Notes: a model not told the origin generated them from the letters alone. Positions 9,735 to 20,323 are shown, counted from the stretch's first letter. The stretch is 64,000 nt of DNA from Candidatus Nitricoxidireducens bremensis (GCA_030247725.1 JAOTRT010000008.1:1-64000), one strand, 5' to 3'. Made by a program: numbers and translations.

Positions 9735-10510
9735 CGCGCTGGTTCTGGTTGCTGGTGTTCATCCTGGCCGGTTGTGGCGGCACGCCGACGACCCAACAGG
9801 CGTCCGAACAGGCGGTTTCGCAGCAGGCATCCAACAGCGAGGTCCGCCATCGGGCGAAGGTCCATGCCGAGCTGGGGGCCCTGTATCTGCAGGACGGCCG
9901 CTTCGGTGTCGCCCTGGAAGAGGCGAAGATCGCCACCACCGCAGACCCGAGCTATGCCCCTGGCTTCAACCTCATGGCCCTGGTGCACATGTATCTGCAG
10001 GAAAGGGGGCCGGCGGAAGAGAATTTCCAGAAGGCCCTGCGCCTGGCGCCGAACGATCCGGAGGTGAACAACAACTACGGCTGGTTCCTGTGCACCACGG
10101 ACCGTGAGAAGCAGGGCATCGAGCACTTCATGGTCGCCGTCAAGAACCCGCTCTACACGACGCCGGCCAAGCCGCTGACCAATGCCGGGCTTTGCTACCT
10201 GAAGCAGAAGGACGATCGCAACGCGGAGGAATTCCTCGTCCGCTCCCTGCGGCTGGACGTGAACAATCCGCAGGCGCTTTATGCCCTCTCCGAAATCTAT
10301 TACCGCGGCGGACGGCTGCGGGAGGCGCGTGTCCGGCTCGGCGACCTGCACAAGATCACCGAGCCGAATGCGCAATCCACCTGGCTGGCGCTGCTGGTCG
10401 AGCGCCGGTTGGGCGACCGGGAAGCCGAGGCCCGCCATGCCGTCCAGTTGCGGCGGCGTTTCCAGGGATCGCCGGAATACGACAAGCTGATGCAGGGACG
10501 TTACGAGTGA
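9731..10510 (+). CDS. pilF: Type IV pilus biogenesis lipoprotein PilF/PilW (TPR)
   Basis: Outer-membrane lipoprotein of 259 residues with a short signal peptide ending in the lipobox LAGC (cysteine near residue 15), then about six tetratricopeptide repeats, for example [20 protein letters not shown] and [21 protein letters not shown]. Proteins of this type are pilotins for the PilQ secretin in type IV pili. The gene order rlmN-pilF-rodZ-ispG is the classical setting of pilF. Start is GTG 9731, overlapping the rlmN stop as GTGA. Confidence 0.9.
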   Translation: MTRWFWLLVFILAGCGGTPTTQQASEQAVSQQASNSEVRHRAKVHAELGALYLQDGRFGVALEEAKIATTADPSYAPGFNLMALVHMYLQERGPAEENFQKALRLAPNDPEVNNNYGWFLCTTDREKQGIEHFMVAVKNPLYTTPAKPLTNAGLCYLKQKDDRNAEEFLVRSLRLDVNNPQALYALSEIYYRGGRLREARVRLGDLHKITEPNAQSTWLALLVERRLGDREAEARHAVQLRRRFQGSPEYDKLMQGRYE

Positions 10511-11439
10511 GCGAGCAAAACGAAACACTTCCTTCCGAGAAGGATGCAGAACCGGTTGTCGAGCCGGCGGTCGCAGCAGAAACCGTGGCTATCGAAGTGG
10601 CCGGCGATTCTGCGATGGCGGCCGAGGCCGTAGTCGAGGTGGCCGAGGAGCCCGTCGTGCGCCAGGCGGGACAACTGCTGCGCGAGGCGCGCGAGGCCCG
10701 CGGGCTCAGCGTGTTCGAGGTGGCCCAGTCCCTCAAGTTCGGCGTACGCCAGATCGAGGCCCTCGAAGCCGACAACTATGGCGCACTGCCGCCCGGTGCC
10801 ACCTTCCTGCGCGGCTTCGTGCGCGGCTATGCGAAGCTGTTGAAGCTCGACCCGGTACCGCTGCTGGAACTGTTGGACGGCCGCGCGCCGTCGGTGATGC
10901 CGGAAGTGCGGGCGCCCCAGAACATGGGGGTCGCGGCGACCCCGGTAGTGGCAGGGCGGCGTTCCTCGTCACCGCTGCTCATCGGTGCCGCCGTCATCGC
11001 AATTGTGGCCGCCGGCCTGGCGGCTTGGCATTTCACGAGCAGCCCGCCGCCGACTGGCCCGGCAAAGAGCGCCGACCAGCCGGTCGTCGCTGCCGCGCCG
11101 AACGGCGACACCGAGACCGTGCGACCGCCCGACATCCGCGTCGAGCAGACGCCGGTGGCAGGCGGCGTCGCCCAGCCGGCCAACATGCCTTTGCCGCCGG
11201 ACCAGAAGCAACTGGTGTTCGCCTTCCAGGACAAGTCCTGGGTCGAGGTGCGCGACGCCAGCCAGCGCATCATCTTCTCCGGCGAGAGCCAGCCCGGTAC
11301 GCGCCAAGCCGTTGCCGGCAAGCCGCCGTTCCAGCTCGTCGTCGGCAATGCCGCCAAGGTGGAGCTGCAGTATGAGGATCGCCTGATCGATCTCAAGCCC
11401 CATATCCGCGCCGAAGTGGCGCGCCTGACGGTCGAGTGA
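10507..11439 (+). CDS. rodZ: Cytoskeletal protein RodZ
   Basis: RodZ links MreB to the cell-wall elongation machinery. The 310-residue protein has an acidic N-terminal stretch of about 50 residues, an XRE-like helix-turn-helix ([20 protein letters not shown], about 56-120), a proline-rich linker, one transmembrane helix near residues 156-176 and a periplasmic DUF4115 domain containing [11 protein letters not shown]. The extra acidic N-terminus is longer than in many homologues. Start GTG 10507 overlaps the pilF stop by four bases; upstream in-frame sequence is pilF in another frame. Confidence 0.92.
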   Translation: MSEQNETLPSEKDAEPVVEPAVAAETVAIEVAGDSAMAAEAVVEVAEEPVVRQAGQLLREAREARGLSVFEVAQSLKFGVRQIEALEADNYGALPPGATFLRGFVRGYAKLLKLDPVPLLELLDGRAPSVMPEVRAPQNMGVAATPVVAGRRSSSPLLIGAAVIAIVAAGLAAWHFTSSPPPTGPAKSADQPVVAAAPNGDTETVRPPDIRVEQTPVAGGVAQPANMPLPPDQKQLVFAFQDKSWVEVRDASQRIIFSGESQPGTRQAVAGKPPFQLVVGNAAKVELQYEDRLIDLKPHIRAEVARLTVE

Positions 11440-12689
11440 TGAAGCCGGGCACCATGCCGCGCGGCCCGCTGCCGCGCCGTATCACACGCCGCGTCACGGT
11501 GGGCGGCGTTGCCATCGGCGGTGGCGCCCCGGTGGCCATCCAGTCCATGACCAACACGGACACTGCGGATGTCTTCGCCACCGCCATGCAGTGCGCCGAG
11601 CTGGCCCGCGCCGGTTCCGAGATCGTCCGCATCACGGTCAACACCCGCGAAGCCGCCGCCGCGGTGCCGCAGATCCGCGAGCGTCTGCTCGCCCTGAACC
11701 TGGATGTGCCCCTGGTGGGCGACTTCCATTTCAACGGCCACAAGCTGCTTGCCGAGGTCCCCGCATGCGCCGAGGCCCTGGCCAAGCTGCGCATCAATCC
11801 CGGCAACGTGGGCAAGGGCGCCAAACGCGACGAACAGTTCGCCGCCATCGTCGAAGCGGCCTGCCGCTACGGCAAGCCGGTGCGCATCGGCGTCAACTGG
11901 GGCAGCCTGGACCAGCAGCTGCTGGCCCGCATCATGGACGAGAACAGCCGCCGCGCCGAGCCGAAGGACGCCAAGGGCATCATGGTCGAGGCCATGGTCG
12001 CCTCGGCCCTCGAATCCGCGGCCCAGGCCGAGGCGCTCGGCCTGCCGGGGGACGCCATCGTGCTCTCCTGCAAGATGTCCGGCGTGCAGGACTTGATCGC
12101 CGTCTACCGCGAACTCGCTGCCCGCTGCGACTATCCGCTGCACCTGGGCCTCACCGAGGCCGGCATGGGCAGCAAGGGCATCGTCGCCTCCTCGGCGGCC
12201 CTGGCCGTGCTGCTGCAGGAAGGCATCGGCGACACCATCCGCATCTCCCTGACGCCGGAGCCCAACGGCAGCCGCAGCAAGGAAGTGGTGGTGGCCCAGG
12301 AGATCCTGCAGACCATGGGCCTGCGCGCCTTTGTGCCCCTGGTGGCGGCCTGTCCCGGCTGCGGCCGTACTACCAGCACCACCTTCCAGGAACTGGCCCA
12401 GGACATCCAGGCCTACGTGCGCGAGAAGATGCCCGAGTGGCAACTGGCCCGCACCGGCGTCGAGACCATGACGCTCGCCGTCATGGGCTGCGTCGTCAAT
12501 GGCCCCGGCGAGAGCAAGCACGCCAGCCTCGGCATCTCCCTGCCCGGCACCGGCGAAGAGCCGGTCGCTCCCGTCTATGCCGACGGCGAGCGCATCACCA
12601 CTTTGCGCGGCGACAACATCGCCGCCGAGTTCCGCAACATCATCGACGACTACGTGGCGCGCAAATATCCCGCGCGCAATGCCTCATGA
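11439..12689 (+). CDS. ispG: (E)-4-hydroxy-3-methylbut-2-enyl-diphosphate synthase
   Basis: IspG (GcpE) reductively opens MEcPP to HMBPP in the non-mevalonate isoprenoid pathway, using a 4Fe-4S cluster. Visible are [12 protein letters not shown] and [11 protein letters not shown] at the TIM-barrel start, RINPGNVG, and the cluster cysteines in ACPGCGRT and [11 protein letters not shown]. The length, 416 residues, fits the proteobacterial form. The ATG at 11439 overlaps the rodZ stop by one base; a GTG directly before it at 11436 would give a GTGA overlap like its neighbours and adds one residue. Confidence 0.96.
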   Translation: MKPGTMPRGPLPRRITRRVTVGGVAIGGGAPVAIQSMTNTDTADVFATAMQCAELARAGSEIVRITVNTREAAAAVPQIRERLLALNLDVPLVGDFHFNGHKLLAEVPACAEALAKLRINPGNVGKGAKRDEQFAAIVEAACRYGKPVRIGVNWGSLDQQLLARIMDENSRRAEPKDAKGIMVEAMVASALESAAQAEALGLPGDAIVLSCKMSGVQDLIAVYRELAARCDYPLHLGLTEAGMGSKGIVASSAALAVLLQEGIGDTIRISLTPEPNGSRSKEVVVAQEILQTMGLRAFVPLVAACPGCGRTTSTTFQELAQDIQAYVREKMPEWQLARTGVETMTLAVMGCVVNGPGESKHASLGISLPGTGEEPVAPVYADGERITTLRGDNIAAEFRNIIDDYVARKYPARNAS

Positions 12690-13981
12690 GCCAGCCCTTG
12701 CAAGCCATCCGCGGGATGAACGACATCCTGCCCGCCGACGCCGAACTGTGGGAACAATTCGAGGAACAGGTGCGCGACTGGTTGCGCGCCTACGGCTACC
12801 GTCCCATCCGCATGCCCATGGTGGAGCCGACGCCCCTGTTCGCCCGCGCCATCGGCGCCGTCACCGACATCGTCGAGAAGGAGATGTACTCCTTCGAGGA
12901 TGCCCTCAACGGCGAGAAGCTGACCCTGCGCCCCGAAGGCACGGCGTCCTGCGTGCGCGCCGTGCTCCAGCACAACATGCTCTACGACGGCCCCAAGCGG
13001 CTCTGGTACATGGGCCCCATGTTCCGCCACGAGCGCCCCCAGAAGGGCCGTTACCGCCAGTTCCATCAGGTCGGCATCGAGGCCCTCGGCCTGCCCGGTC
13101 CGGACATCGACGCCGAGCAGATCATCATGTGCGCCCGCCTGTGGGACGACCTGGGGCTCACTGGCATCCGCCTGGAACTCAATTCCCTCGGCCAGCCCGA
13201 GGAACGCGCCCAGCATCGTGCCGAGCTGGTGTCCTACCTGGAGGCCAACGCCGACAAGCTCGACGAGGACTCCCGCCGCCGCCTGCACACCAATCCGCTG
13301 CGCATCCTCGACACCAAGAATCCCCACATGCAGGAACTGGTGGATGGGGCGCCCAAGCTGCTCGACTTCCTCGGTGCCGAATCCCTCGCCCACTTCAACG
13401 GCGTGCAGACCTTGCTGAAGGATGCCGGCATCCACTTCCGCATCAATCCGCGTCTGGTGCGCGGCCTCGACTACTACAACCTCACCGTGTTCGAGTGGAT
13501 CACCGATCAGCTCGGCGCCCAGGGCACGGTCTGCGCCGGCGGACGCTACGACGGCCTCGTCGCCCAGCTCGGCGGCAAGCCGGCACCGGCCTGCGGCTTC
13601 GCCATGGGCGTGGAGCGCCTGCTGGCCCTGTGGCGCGACCAGGGCAACCAGTACGAGGCCGACGCCCCCGAGGTCTATGTGGTGCACCAGGGCGAAGCGG
13701 CCCAGCGCCATGCCTTCAAGGCGGCGGAACGCCTGCGCGACGCCGGTTTTGCCGTGCATCTGCATTGCGGCGGCGGCAGCTTCAAGTCCCAGATGAAGCG
13801 GGCCGACGGCTCCGGCGCGGCGCTTGCCGCCATCATCGGCGACGACGAGGCGGCGGCGAACCAGGTGACCCTGAAACCCCTGCGCGACGAAGGCGAACAG
13901 CGCCGCGTCGCCTTTGACGAACTTGCCGACACGGTCGGTGCTTGGCTCTACGAATGGGATGACGAAGATGGCGACCTATGA
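12686..13981 (+). CDS. hisS: Histidyl-tRNA synthetase
   Basis: Class II aminoacyl-tRNA synthetase of 431 residues charging tRNA-His. It opens with the family signature IRGMNDILP, has class II motif 2 ([19 protein letters not shown]), the histidine-specific [13 protein letters not shown] and GGRYDGL segments, motif 3 ([10 protein letters not shown]) and a C-terminal anticodon-binding domain. The ATG at 12686 overlaps the ispG stop by four bases; a longer open frame upstream is ispG in another frame. Confidence 0.97.
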   Translation: MSQPLQAIRGMNDILPADAELWEQFEEQVRDWLRAYGYRPIRMPMVEPTPLFARAIGAVTDIVEKEMYSFEDALNGEKLTLRPEGTASCVRAVLQHNMLYDGPKRLWYMGPMFRHERPQKGRYRQFHQVGIEALGLPGPDIDAEQIIMCARLWDDLGLTGIRLELNSLGQPEERAQHRAELVSYLEANADKLDEDSRRRLHTNPLRILDTKNPHMQELVDGAPKLLDFLGAESLAHFNGVQTLLKDAGIHFRINPRLVRGLDYYNLTVFEWITDQLGAQGTVCAGGRYDGLVAQLGGKPAPACGFAMGVERLLALWRDQGNQYEADAPEVYVVHQGEAAQRHAFKAAERLRDAGFAVHLHCGGGSFKSQMKRADGSGAALAAIIGDDEAAANQVTLKPLRDEGEQRRVAFDELADTVGAWLYEWDDEDGDL

Positions 13982-14630
13982 CCTCGAAGAACAGGAACAG
14001 CTGGATGAGCTGAAGACCTGGTGGAAGATGTACGGCAATCTGGTGACCGCGGTTGCCGTTGCCGTGGCCCTGGCTGCGGTTTCCTGGCAGGGCTGGAACT
14101 GGTGGCAGCGCAAGCAGTCGGCCGAAGCCTCCACCCTGTATTTCGTCGTGCAGCAGGCGGTCGGGCAGAAGGACGCCAAGCGCGCTCGCGAGGCGGCCGG
14201 CGAACTCATCGACAAGTATGCCGGCACGGCCTATGCCGGCATGGCCGCATTGCTGTCGGCCAAGGCCCAGATCGAGGCCGGTGACGGCAAGACGGCCCGT
14301 GCCCAGATGACCTGGGCGGCCGACAACGCCAAGGACGAGGCCCTGCGCGAACTCGCCCGCCTGCGCCTGGCCGCCGTGCTGCTGGACGAGAAGGCCTACG
14401 ACGAGGCCGCGAAGCAACTGGCCGCCGAGCCCGGGCTTGCGCTGGCGCCGCGCCACGCCGAGCTGAAGGGCGACCTGTTCGCCCTCCAGGGCAAGATGGC
14501 CGAGGCCAAGCAATCCTACGAGGCGGCCCTGGTCAAGGTGGACGCCGCCGCCAAGCTCGACGGCAACCCCCATGCGGCCTTCCGCGGTGTCCTGCAGGCC
14601 AAGATCGAGTCCCTCGGGAGCGCCAAGTGA
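13968..14630 (+). CDS. yfgM: YfgM-family TPR ancillary SecYEG translocon subunit
   Basis: Inner-membrane protein of 220 residues: a short cytoplasmic leader with the family signature [12 protein letters not shown], one transmembrane helix (about residues 21-40) and a periplasmic tetratricopeptide-like domain. YfgM works with PpiD at the SecYEG translocon and adjusts Rcs signalling in E. coli. Placed between hisS and bamB as in E. coli. The start at 13968 matches the conserved N-terminus and overlaps hisS by 14 bases; ATG 13959 is the alternative. Confidence 0.9.
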   Translation: MATYDLEEQEQLDELKTWWKMYGNLVTAVAVAVALAAVSWQGWNWWQRKQSAEASTLYFVVQQAVGQKDAKRAREAAGELIDKYAGTAYAGMAALLSAKAQIEAGDGKTARAQMTWAADNAKDEALRELARLRLAAVLLDEKAYDEAAKQLAAEPGLALAPRHAELKGDLFALQGKMAEAKQSYEAALVKVDAAAKLDGNPHAAFRGVLQAKIESLGSAK

Positions 14631-15781
14631 GGTTCCTGGGGCTGGTCGTCGCGGCCGCCCTGATTGGCGGCTGCTCGTCCATGGGCGAGACCCTCGACAA
14701 GGTCAATCCCTTTTCCAAGTCCGTACCGAAGATCAAGCCGGCGGAACTGACGCCCATCGAAGCCACCGCCCAGATGCGCGTGCTTTGGCAGGCCAGCGTC
14801 GGCAAGGCCGGTGAGTTCGTGTTCACGCCGGCGGTGGTGGGCAAGTCCGTATACGCCGCCGGCCGCGACGGCACCCTGGTGCGCCTGGACGACGGCCGTG
14901 AGGTCTGGCGCCGCTCGGCCGGCCAGCCGCTTTCCGGCGGCATCGGCAGCAACGGCAAGTTGGTGGTGGTCGGCACCATCAAGGGCGATGTCCTCGCCTT
15001 CGAGGCGGAGACGGGCCGGGAACTGTGGAAGGCCCGTGCCAGTTCCGAAGTGCTTGCCGCTCCCGTCGTGGGCGACGACCTGGTGGTGGTCCGCTCGGGC
15101 GATTCGCGCATTTACGGTTTCGATCCGGCCGACGGCCGCCGCCGTTGGGGTTACCAGCGCGCGACACCGGCCCTGACGCTGCGATCCAATGTCGGCGTCG
15201 CCCTGACGGAGCGCTCCATCCTTGCCGGTTTCCCCGGCGGCAAGCTGGTGGCCATCAGCCCGGCCAATGGTGCCGCCATGTGGGAGGGCGCTGTCGCGCT
15301 GCCGAAGGGCGCCACCGAGCTCGAACGCATCGCCGACGTGACGAGTGCCCCGGTTCCCGGCAGCCGCGAAGTCTGCGCCGTGGCCTTCCAAGGGCGCATC
15401 GCCTGCTTCGATCAGGCTTCCGGCAGCGGCCTGTGGGCGCGGGAGATGTCCAGTCGGGCGGGGCTCGCCATGGACGAGCGCTCGATCTATGTCAGCGACG
15501 ACAAGGGCAACGTCCTTGCCTTCGTGCGGGAAAGCGGCGCCAGTGTCTGGAAGCAGGACAAGCTCTTCATGCGCGCCCTGTCCCGCCCGCTTGCCGTCGG
15601 CAGCCGGGTTGTCGTCGGCGACTACCAGGGTGTGGTTCATCTGCTGAAGCGGGACGACGGCGCCTTCGCGGCTCGCCTCAATACGGACGGCAGCCCGATC
15701 TCGGCCGATCCCCTGGTCATCCCTGGCGGCTTCCTCGTGCAGACGCGCAATGGCGGCCTGTTCGCCATCGCCGTCGAATGA
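14627..15781 (+). CDS. bamB: Outer-membrane assembly lipoprotein BamB
   Basis: Eight-bladed beta-propeller lipoprotein of the BAM complex, which inserts outer-membrane proteins with BamA. Residues 1-16 form a lipoprotein signal with lipobox IGGC, followed by PQQ-like repeats such as LVRLDDGREVWRRS, LAFEAETGRELWKA and YGFDPADGRRRWGY. The length, 384 residues, is normal. GTG start 14627 overlaps the yfgM stop as GTGA. It precedes der, the standard proteobacterial order. Confidence 0.95.
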   Translation: MRFLGLVVAAALIGGCSSMGETLDKVNPFSKSVPKIKPAELTPIEATAQMRVLWQASVGKAGEFVFTPAVVGKSVYAAGRDGTLVRLDDGREVWRRSAGQPLSGGIGSNGKLVVVGTIKGDVLAFEAETGRELWKARASSEVLAAPVVGDDLVVVRSGDSRIYGFDPADGRRRWGYQRATPALTLRSNVGVALTERSILAGFPGGKLVAISPANGAAMWEGAVALPKGATELERIADVTSAPVPGSREVCAVAFQGRIACFDQASGSGLWAREMSSRAGLAMDERSIYVSDDKGNVLAFVRESGASVWKQDKLFMRALSRPLAVGSRVVVGDYQGVVHLLKRDDGAFAARLNTDGSPISADPLVIPGGFLVQTRNGGLFAIAVE

Positions 15782-15797
15782 AACCGGATAACTGCGT

Positions 15798-17123
15798 ATG
15801 AAGCCGACCCTGGCACTCGTTGGCCGCCCCAACGTCGGCAAGAGCACGCTCTTCAATCGTCTGACCAAGACCCGCGCCGCCCTGGTGGCGGACATGCCGG
15901 GCCTGACGCGGGATCGCCACTACGGCCACGGCCGCCTTGGCAAGAAGCCCTTTCTCGTCGTGGACACGGGAGGCTTCGAGCCGACGGCCAAGGACGGCAT
16001 CGTGCACGAAATGGCGCGCCAGGCCGAAGCGGCCATCGCCGAAGCTGACGTGCTGCTGTTCATCGTGGACGGCCGTGCCGGCCTGACGCCCCAGGACTTG
16101 GCCATCGCCGACCGGTTGCGCCGCAGCGGCCGGCCCCTGCATCTGGTCGTCAACAAGGCCGAGGGCATGAAGCGGGAGCTGGTGGCGGCGGAGTTCCACG
16201 AACTCGCCTGCGGCGAGCCGCGCGTGATTTCCGCCGCCCACGGCGATGGCGTACGGGAACTGCTCGACCTGGTGCTGGAGCCCTACCCGGAGGAGCGCGA
16301 CGAGGACGAGGAGGGCAGGGGACCGCGCGTCGCCATCGCCGGCCGTCCCAACGTCGGCAAGAGCACCCTCATCAACACCTTGCTCGGCGAGGAGCGCGTC
16401 ATCGCCTTCGACATGCCGGGCACCACGCGCGACGCCATCGAGGTGCCCTTCGAGCGCAACGGCAAGCACTACACGCTGATCGACACGGCGGGCCTGCGGC
16501 GCAAGGGGCGCGTCTTCGAGGCGGTGGAGAAGTTCTCGGTCATCAAGACCCTGCAAGCCGTGGAAGAGGCCAACGTCGTCGTGCTCATGGTGGACGCCAG
16601 CCAGGACATCTCCGACCAGGACGCCCATATCGCCGGCTTCTGCATCGAGGCGGGGCGTGCGCTGGTGATCGCAGTGAATAAATGGGACGCCGTGGATAGC
16701 TACCGCAAGGAGCGGGTCAAGGAAGATGTTGCGCGCAAGCTCAACTTCCTCGGTTTCGCCCGCGTGCACTACGTCTCGGCGTTGGCGGGTCAGGGTATCG
16801 GCAGCCTGCTGGGGTCGGTGGACAAGGCCTGGAGCGCCGCCATGGTGAAGCTGGCGACGCCGAAGATCACGCGCGTCCTGCTCGATGCGGTGCAGAAGCA
16901 GCAGCCGCCGCGCTGCGGCAACACGCGGCCGAAGTTGCGTTATGCCCACCAGGGCGGCAGCAATCCGCCCATCATCGTCATCCACGGCAACTCCCTGGAC
17001 CAGTTGCCGAATTCCTATACGCGCTACCTGGAGCACACCTTCATGGAGGCCTTCCGGCTCCAAGGGACGCCGCTGCGCATTCAGTACAAGACGTCGAAGA
17101 ACCCCTACGCCGAGAAGGATTGA
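15798..17123 (+). CDS. der: Ribosome biogenesis GTPase Der (EngA)
   Basis: Double GTPase needed for 50S ribosome maturation. Two G domains are clear: [12 protein letters not shown] and DMPGLTRD near the start, and [12 protein letters not shown] with DMPGTTRD from about residue 180, with NKAEG and NKWD as base-recognition motifs. A KH-like C-terminal domain ends in [15 protein letters not shown]. The first NKxD is NKAE, a common Der variant. Length of 441 residues fits. Confidence 0.97.
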   Translation: MKPTLALVGRPNVGKSTLFNRLTKTRAALVADMPGLTRDRHYGHGRLGKKPFLVVDTGGFEPTAKDGIVHEMARQAEAAIAEADVLLFIVDGRAGLTPQDLAIADRLRRSGRPLHLVVNKAEGMKRELVAAEFHELACGEPRVISAAHGDGVRELLDLVLEPYPEERDEDEEGRGPRVAIAGRPNVGKSTLINTLLGEERVIAFDMPGTTRDAIEVPFERNGKHYTLIDTAGLRRKGRVFEAVEKFSVIKTLQAVEEANVVVLMVDASQDISDQDAHIAGFCIEAGRALVIAVNKWDAVDSYRKERVKEDVARKLNFLGFARVHYVSALAGQGIGSLLGSVDKAWSAAMVKLATPKITRVLLDAVQKQQPPRCGNTRPKLRYAHQGGSNPPIIVIHGNSLDQLPNSYTRYLEHTFMEAFRLQGTPLRIQYKTSKNPYAEKD

Positions 17124-17157
17124 TCTCCCCGGCGGCGGGTGTCTGCGAGATCAGCGG

Positions 17158-17415
17158 TCAGCGCTTGACGAAGTCGATGACGATCTGGCCGGGCTCCCGC
17201 GCCCGGTAGGTGATTTCCACGTGGTCGCCGTAGCGGTTGCGCATCTGATCCAGCAGGGGCAGGGGATCGTGGTCGTTCATGAAACGCATGGTTTCGCCCG
17301 GCTGGAGGGCATCGAGGGCGCCGAAGATGGCGGCGTGGCGAAAGCGCTTGGCGATGCCGCGGGCGTCGAAGCCGTAGATGGCTTCGGGATTCGTGTGGAT
17401 GTGGATCGTGGTCAT
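17158..17415 (-). CDS. DUF2249 small protein
   Basis: An 85-residue cytoplasmic protein with the DUF2249 pattern: FDARGI near the start, ALQPGETMRFMNDHDPLPLL in the middle and a C-terminal beta strand (IVIDFVKR). Such proteins are TusA/SirA-like in fold and are often found beside respiratory nitric-oxide, nitrite or hemerythrin genes; the biochemical function is unknown. GGAGA lies 7 bases before the ATG. It is transcribed divergently from hfq. The upstream region carries an FNR/Anr-like site placed for class II activation, suggesting induction when oxygen is low. Confidence 0.85.
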   Translation of the reverse strand: MTTIHIHTNPEAIYGFDARGIAKRFRHAAIFGALDALQPGETMRFMNDHDPLPLLDQMRNRYGDHVEITYRAREPGQIVIDFVKR

Positions 17416-17442
17416 GAACGTCTCCGTGTTGTAATGCTCCGG

Positions 17443-17484
17443 ACTATAGTTGACTGCTGTTGTCGGGAAATTGACGCGGATCAG
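17443..17484 (-). promoter_or_regulatory. FNR/Anr-type promoter of the DUF2249 gene
   Basis: On the minus strand a box reading CTGATCCGCGTCAA (17484-17471) matches 8 of the 10 conserved bases of the FNR/Anr consensus TTGAT-N4-ATCAA. A -10 element TATAGT is at 17448-17443. If the last -10 base is -7, the start site is 17436 and the box centre (17477.5) is exactly at -41.5, the class II activator position. No good -35 hexamer is visible, as expected for such promoters. Confidence 0.65.
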
Positions 17485-17598
17485 TTTCGTTGCGCCGAGC
17501 ACGGGAAGGGAAGGGGCCGCCTTGATCGCCGCGGATGCAGGGCGCCGAAAAATCGAGTACATTAGCCGCTCTTTATAACGAGAGCCGAGGGGCCACCC

Positions 17599-17835
17599 AT
17601 GAGCAACAAAGGCCAACTGCTGCAAGATCCTTTCCTGAATGCCCTGCGTCGCGAGCACGTGCCGGTGTCCATCTATCTGGTCAACGGCATCAAGCTGCAG
17701 GGGCAGATCGAATCCTTCGACCAGTACGTCGTGTTGTTGAAGAACACCGTCACCCAGATGGTTTATAAGCACGCCATTTCCACCGTGGTTCCCGCCCGGG
17801 CGGTGAATTTCTCCCAGGAAGCCGGCACCGAGTGA
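17599..17835 (+). CDS. hfq: RNA chaperone Hfq
   Basis: Hexameric Sm-like protein that pairs small RNAs with messages. The 78-residue sequence has the Sm1 motif ([28 protein letters not shown]) and Sm2 motif ([10 protein letters not shown]). The short C-terminus, ending soon after the Sm2 core, is typical of beta-proteobacteria. AGGGG precedes the ATG. It leads the hfq-hflX-hflK-hflC run. Confidence 0.98.
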   Translation: MSNKGQLLQDPFLNALRREHVPVSIYLVNGIKLQGQIESFDQYVVLLKNTVTQMVYKHAISTVVPARAVNFSQEAGTE

Positions 17836-17862
17836 CGATCGAACTTCCGGCGGCAGCGGCCG

Positions 17863-19005
17863 ATGTTTGAGCGGCCGGCCACCGGCAGCGGTTCCACCCA
17901 GGGCGCTATCCTCGTCCAGCTCGATTTCGGCGAAAAGGACTTTGCCGAGCGGCTGGACGAATTCCACATGCTTGTCTCCAGCGCGGGGGCCGAACCCCTG
18001 GCCGTCGTGCGCGGCAAGCGGAACAGCCCCGACCCGGCGACCTTCGCCGGCAAGGGCAAGGTGGCCGAGATCGGCGAGGCGGCCACGCTGCACGACGCCG
18101 CCATCGTCATCTTTAACCATGAGCTGTCGCCGGGCCAGCAGCGCAACCTGGAAAAGGCCCTCGGCCGGCGCGTCATCGACCGCAGCGCCCTGATCCTCGA
18201 CATCTTCGCCCTGCGCGCGCGCAGCCACGAAGGCAAGCTGCAGGTGGAGCTCGCCCAGCTCGAACATCTGTCCACGCGCCTGGTGCGCGGCTGGACCCAC
18301 CTGGAGCGGCAGAAGGGCGGCATCGGCCTGCGCGGTCCCGGCGAGAAGCAGTTGGAAACCGACCGCCGCCTGCTGGGCAAGCGCGTCGCCGTTCTCAAGG
18401 ATCGTCTCAAACAGTTGGAGCGCCAGCGCCAGGTGCGCCGACGTGCAAGGGGCCGCAACGAAGTGCTCGCCGTTTCCCTGGTGGGTTACACCAATGCCGG
18501 CAAGTCGACCCTGTTCAACGCTTTGACCAAGGCCGGCAGTTACGCCGCCGACCAATTGTTCGCCACCCTCGACACCACCTCGCGCCGCCTCTACGTTCCC
18601 GAGGCTGGCCAGATCGTGATTTCCGATACCGTGGGCTTCATCCGCGACCTGCCCCACTCGCTGGTGGCTGCCTTCCACGCCACGCTCGAAGAGACGGCCC
18701 AGGCCGACCTGCTGCTGCACGTGGTGGATTCGGCAAGCCCCGACCGCGACCAGCAGATGGCTGCCGTGGCGGGCGTGCTCGAAGAGATCGGTGCCGGCCA
18801 GGTGCCGCAGGCGATCGTCTGGAACAAGATCGACGCCACCCACGCCGAGCCGGGAGTCGAGCGGGACGAGTATGGTAATATCGCGCGCGTTCGTGTCAGC
18901 GCGCGGACAGGTTCCGGACTGGACTTGCTGCGCGCGGCCCTGGCCGAAGTGGCCCGCCGCCGGGCCGAAATCCAGGGCGAGCCGGCTCAAGCCGACGCCG
19001 CCTGA
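17863..19005 (+). CDS. hflX: Ribosome-associated GTPase HflX
   Basis: HflX binds 50S subunits and splits stalled ribosomes, for example after heat stress. An N-terminal glycine-rich domain (FAGKGKV, HELSPGQQRNLE) is followed by a coiled segment, then a G domain with GYTNAGKSTLFN, DTVGFIRDLP and WNKID. The length of 380 residues is normal. It starts 28 bases after hfq, so the genes are likely one operon. Confidence 0.96.
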   Translation: MFERPATGSGSTQGAILVQLDFGEKDFAERLDEFHMLVSSAGAEPLAVVRGKRNSPDPATFAGKGKVAEIGEAATLHDAAIVIFNHELSPGQQRNLEKALGRRVIDRSALILDIFALRARSHEGKLQVELAQLEHLSTRLVRGWTHLERQKGGIGLRGPGEKQLETDRRLLGKRVAVLKDRLKQLERQRQVRRRARGRNEVLAVSLVGYTNAGKSTLFNALTKAGSYAADQLFATLDTTSRRLYVPEAGQIVISDTVGFIRDLPHSLVAAFHATLEETAQADLLLHVVDSASPDRDQQMAAVAGVLEEIGAGQVPQAIVWNKIDATHAEPGVERDEYGNIARVRVSARTGSGLDLLRAALAEVARRRAEIQGEPAQADAA

Positions 19006-19057
19006 ATCCACTCTTACACCACCAAAGACCAAGCTCATCGTGATTGCCGGAATCCTT

Positions 19058-20323
19058 ATGTCCTTGAACGACCCCGGCTGGGGAAACAACCAGGGCGGCG
19101 GCCGCAACGGCCCTCCCGATCTGGATGAACTCTGGCGCGACTTCAATCGCAAACTCTCCGGCATGCTCGGCAGGAAGGGGGGGGGCGGCGACGGCGGCGG
19201 TCCCTCCTTCCCGAGCATGAGTCCGCGCCAGTTCGGCGGCGGCATCGGTTTCCTGGCCCTGCTGGTGGCCGTCGTCTGGCTGGCGAGCGGCTTTTACATC
19301 GTCGATGCCAGCCAGCGCGGCGTCGTGCTGCAGTTCGGCCGCTTCAAGGAGACCACCGAGCCGGGCCTGCGTTGGCGCCTGCCCTGGCCGATCCAGAGCC
19401 ATGAGGTGGTGAACCTCTCCGGTGTGCGTACCGTGGAAATCGGTTACCGCGGCTCGGAAAAGAACAAGGTCCTCAAGGAGGCCCTGATGCTGACGGACGA
19501 CGAGAACATCGTCAGCGTCCAGTTTGCCGTCCAGTACCTGCTCAAGGACCCGATGAACTACATCTTCAAGAACCGCCATCCCGACGACACCGTGGTGCAG
19601 GCGGCGGAGACGGCGATCCGCGAGATCGTCGGCAAGAGCAAGATGGACTTCGTGCTCTACGAGGGCCGCGACGTCATCGCCGCCAATACCGCCAAGCTGA
19701 TCCAGGACATCCTCGACCGCTATGAAGTGGGTATCCAGGTCCGCTCGGTCACCATGCAGAGCACCCAGCCGCCGGAGCAGGTGCAGGCCGCCTTCGACGA
19801 TGCCGTGAAGGCCGGTCAGGACCGCGAGCGCCACAAGAACGAGGGCCAGGCCTACGCCAACGATGTGATCCCGCGCGCGCGCGGCGCCGCCTCGCGCCTG
19901 ATGGAGGAAGCCAACGGCTACAAGGGCCGCATGATCGCCACCGCCGAGGGCGATGCCTCCCGCTTCAAGCAGATCCTCGTCGAGTACAGCAAGGCGCCGG
20001 AAGTCACGCGCAGCCGCATGTATCTGGAAACCGTGCAACAGGTTTATTCGAGCACCAGCAAGATTATGGTGGACGCCAAGGGCAGCAGCAACCTGCTCTA
20101 CCTGCCCCTCGACAAGCTGATGCAGACGGTTGCCGCGCAAACGGCTGCCGGTGCGGCCGGAGAGCCTGCCGCCGTACGTTCCGGCCCGGTACAGGCCCTC
20201 TCCAACGAAGTGCCGCCGCAGATGGAAAAGGCGCCCCTGGTGGACCAGGGCGGCGTGTATTCGTCGGGCGGATCGACGCGCTCACGCGATTCGCTGCGCT
20301 CGCGCGAGCGGGGAGAACGCTGA
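19058..20323 (+). CDS. hflK: FtsH protease regulator HflK
   Basis: Membrane-anchored SPFH/band 7 protein that forms with HflC a large periplasmic-facing cage around FtsH and limits its proteolysis. The 421-residue protein begins with the family N-terminus SLNDPGWGNN, has a Gly-rich cytoplasmic segment, a transmembrane helix (IGFLALLVAVVWLASGFYIV) and a band 7 domain beginning VDASQRGVVLQFGRF. Start ATG 19058 fits the conserved N-terminus; open reading continues upstream into hflX but is not coding. It overlaps hflC by one base. Confidence 0.95.
   Translation: MSLNDPGWGNNQGGGRNGPPDLDELWRDFNRKLSGMLGRKGGGGDGGGPSFPSMSPRQFGGGIGFLALLVAVVWLASGFYIVDASQRGVVLQFGRFKETTEPGLRWRLPWPIQSHEVVNLSGVRTVEIGYRGSEKNKVLKEALMLTDDENIVSVQFAVQYLLKDPMNYIFKNRHPDDTVVQAAETAIREIVGKSKMDFVLYEGRDVIAANTAKLIQDILDRYEVGIQVRSVTMQSTQPPEQVQAAFDDAVKAGQDRERHKNEGQAYANDVIPRARGAASRLMEEANGYKGRMIATAEGDASRFKQILVEYSKAPEVTRSRMYLETVQQVYSSTSKIMVDAKGSSNLLYLPLDKLMQTVAAQTAAGAAGEPAAVRSGPVQALSNEVPPQMEKAPLVDQGGVYSSGGSTRSRDSLRSRERGER

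Noticed and set aside
10827..12521. Minus-strand 564-codon frame
   Set aside because: Antisense to rodZ and ispG, which carry complete family motifs.
17158..19245. Long minus-strand open frame of 695 codons across hfq and hflX
   Set aside because: It is antisense to well-recognised genes; only its last 85 codons, the DUF2249 protein, are real.
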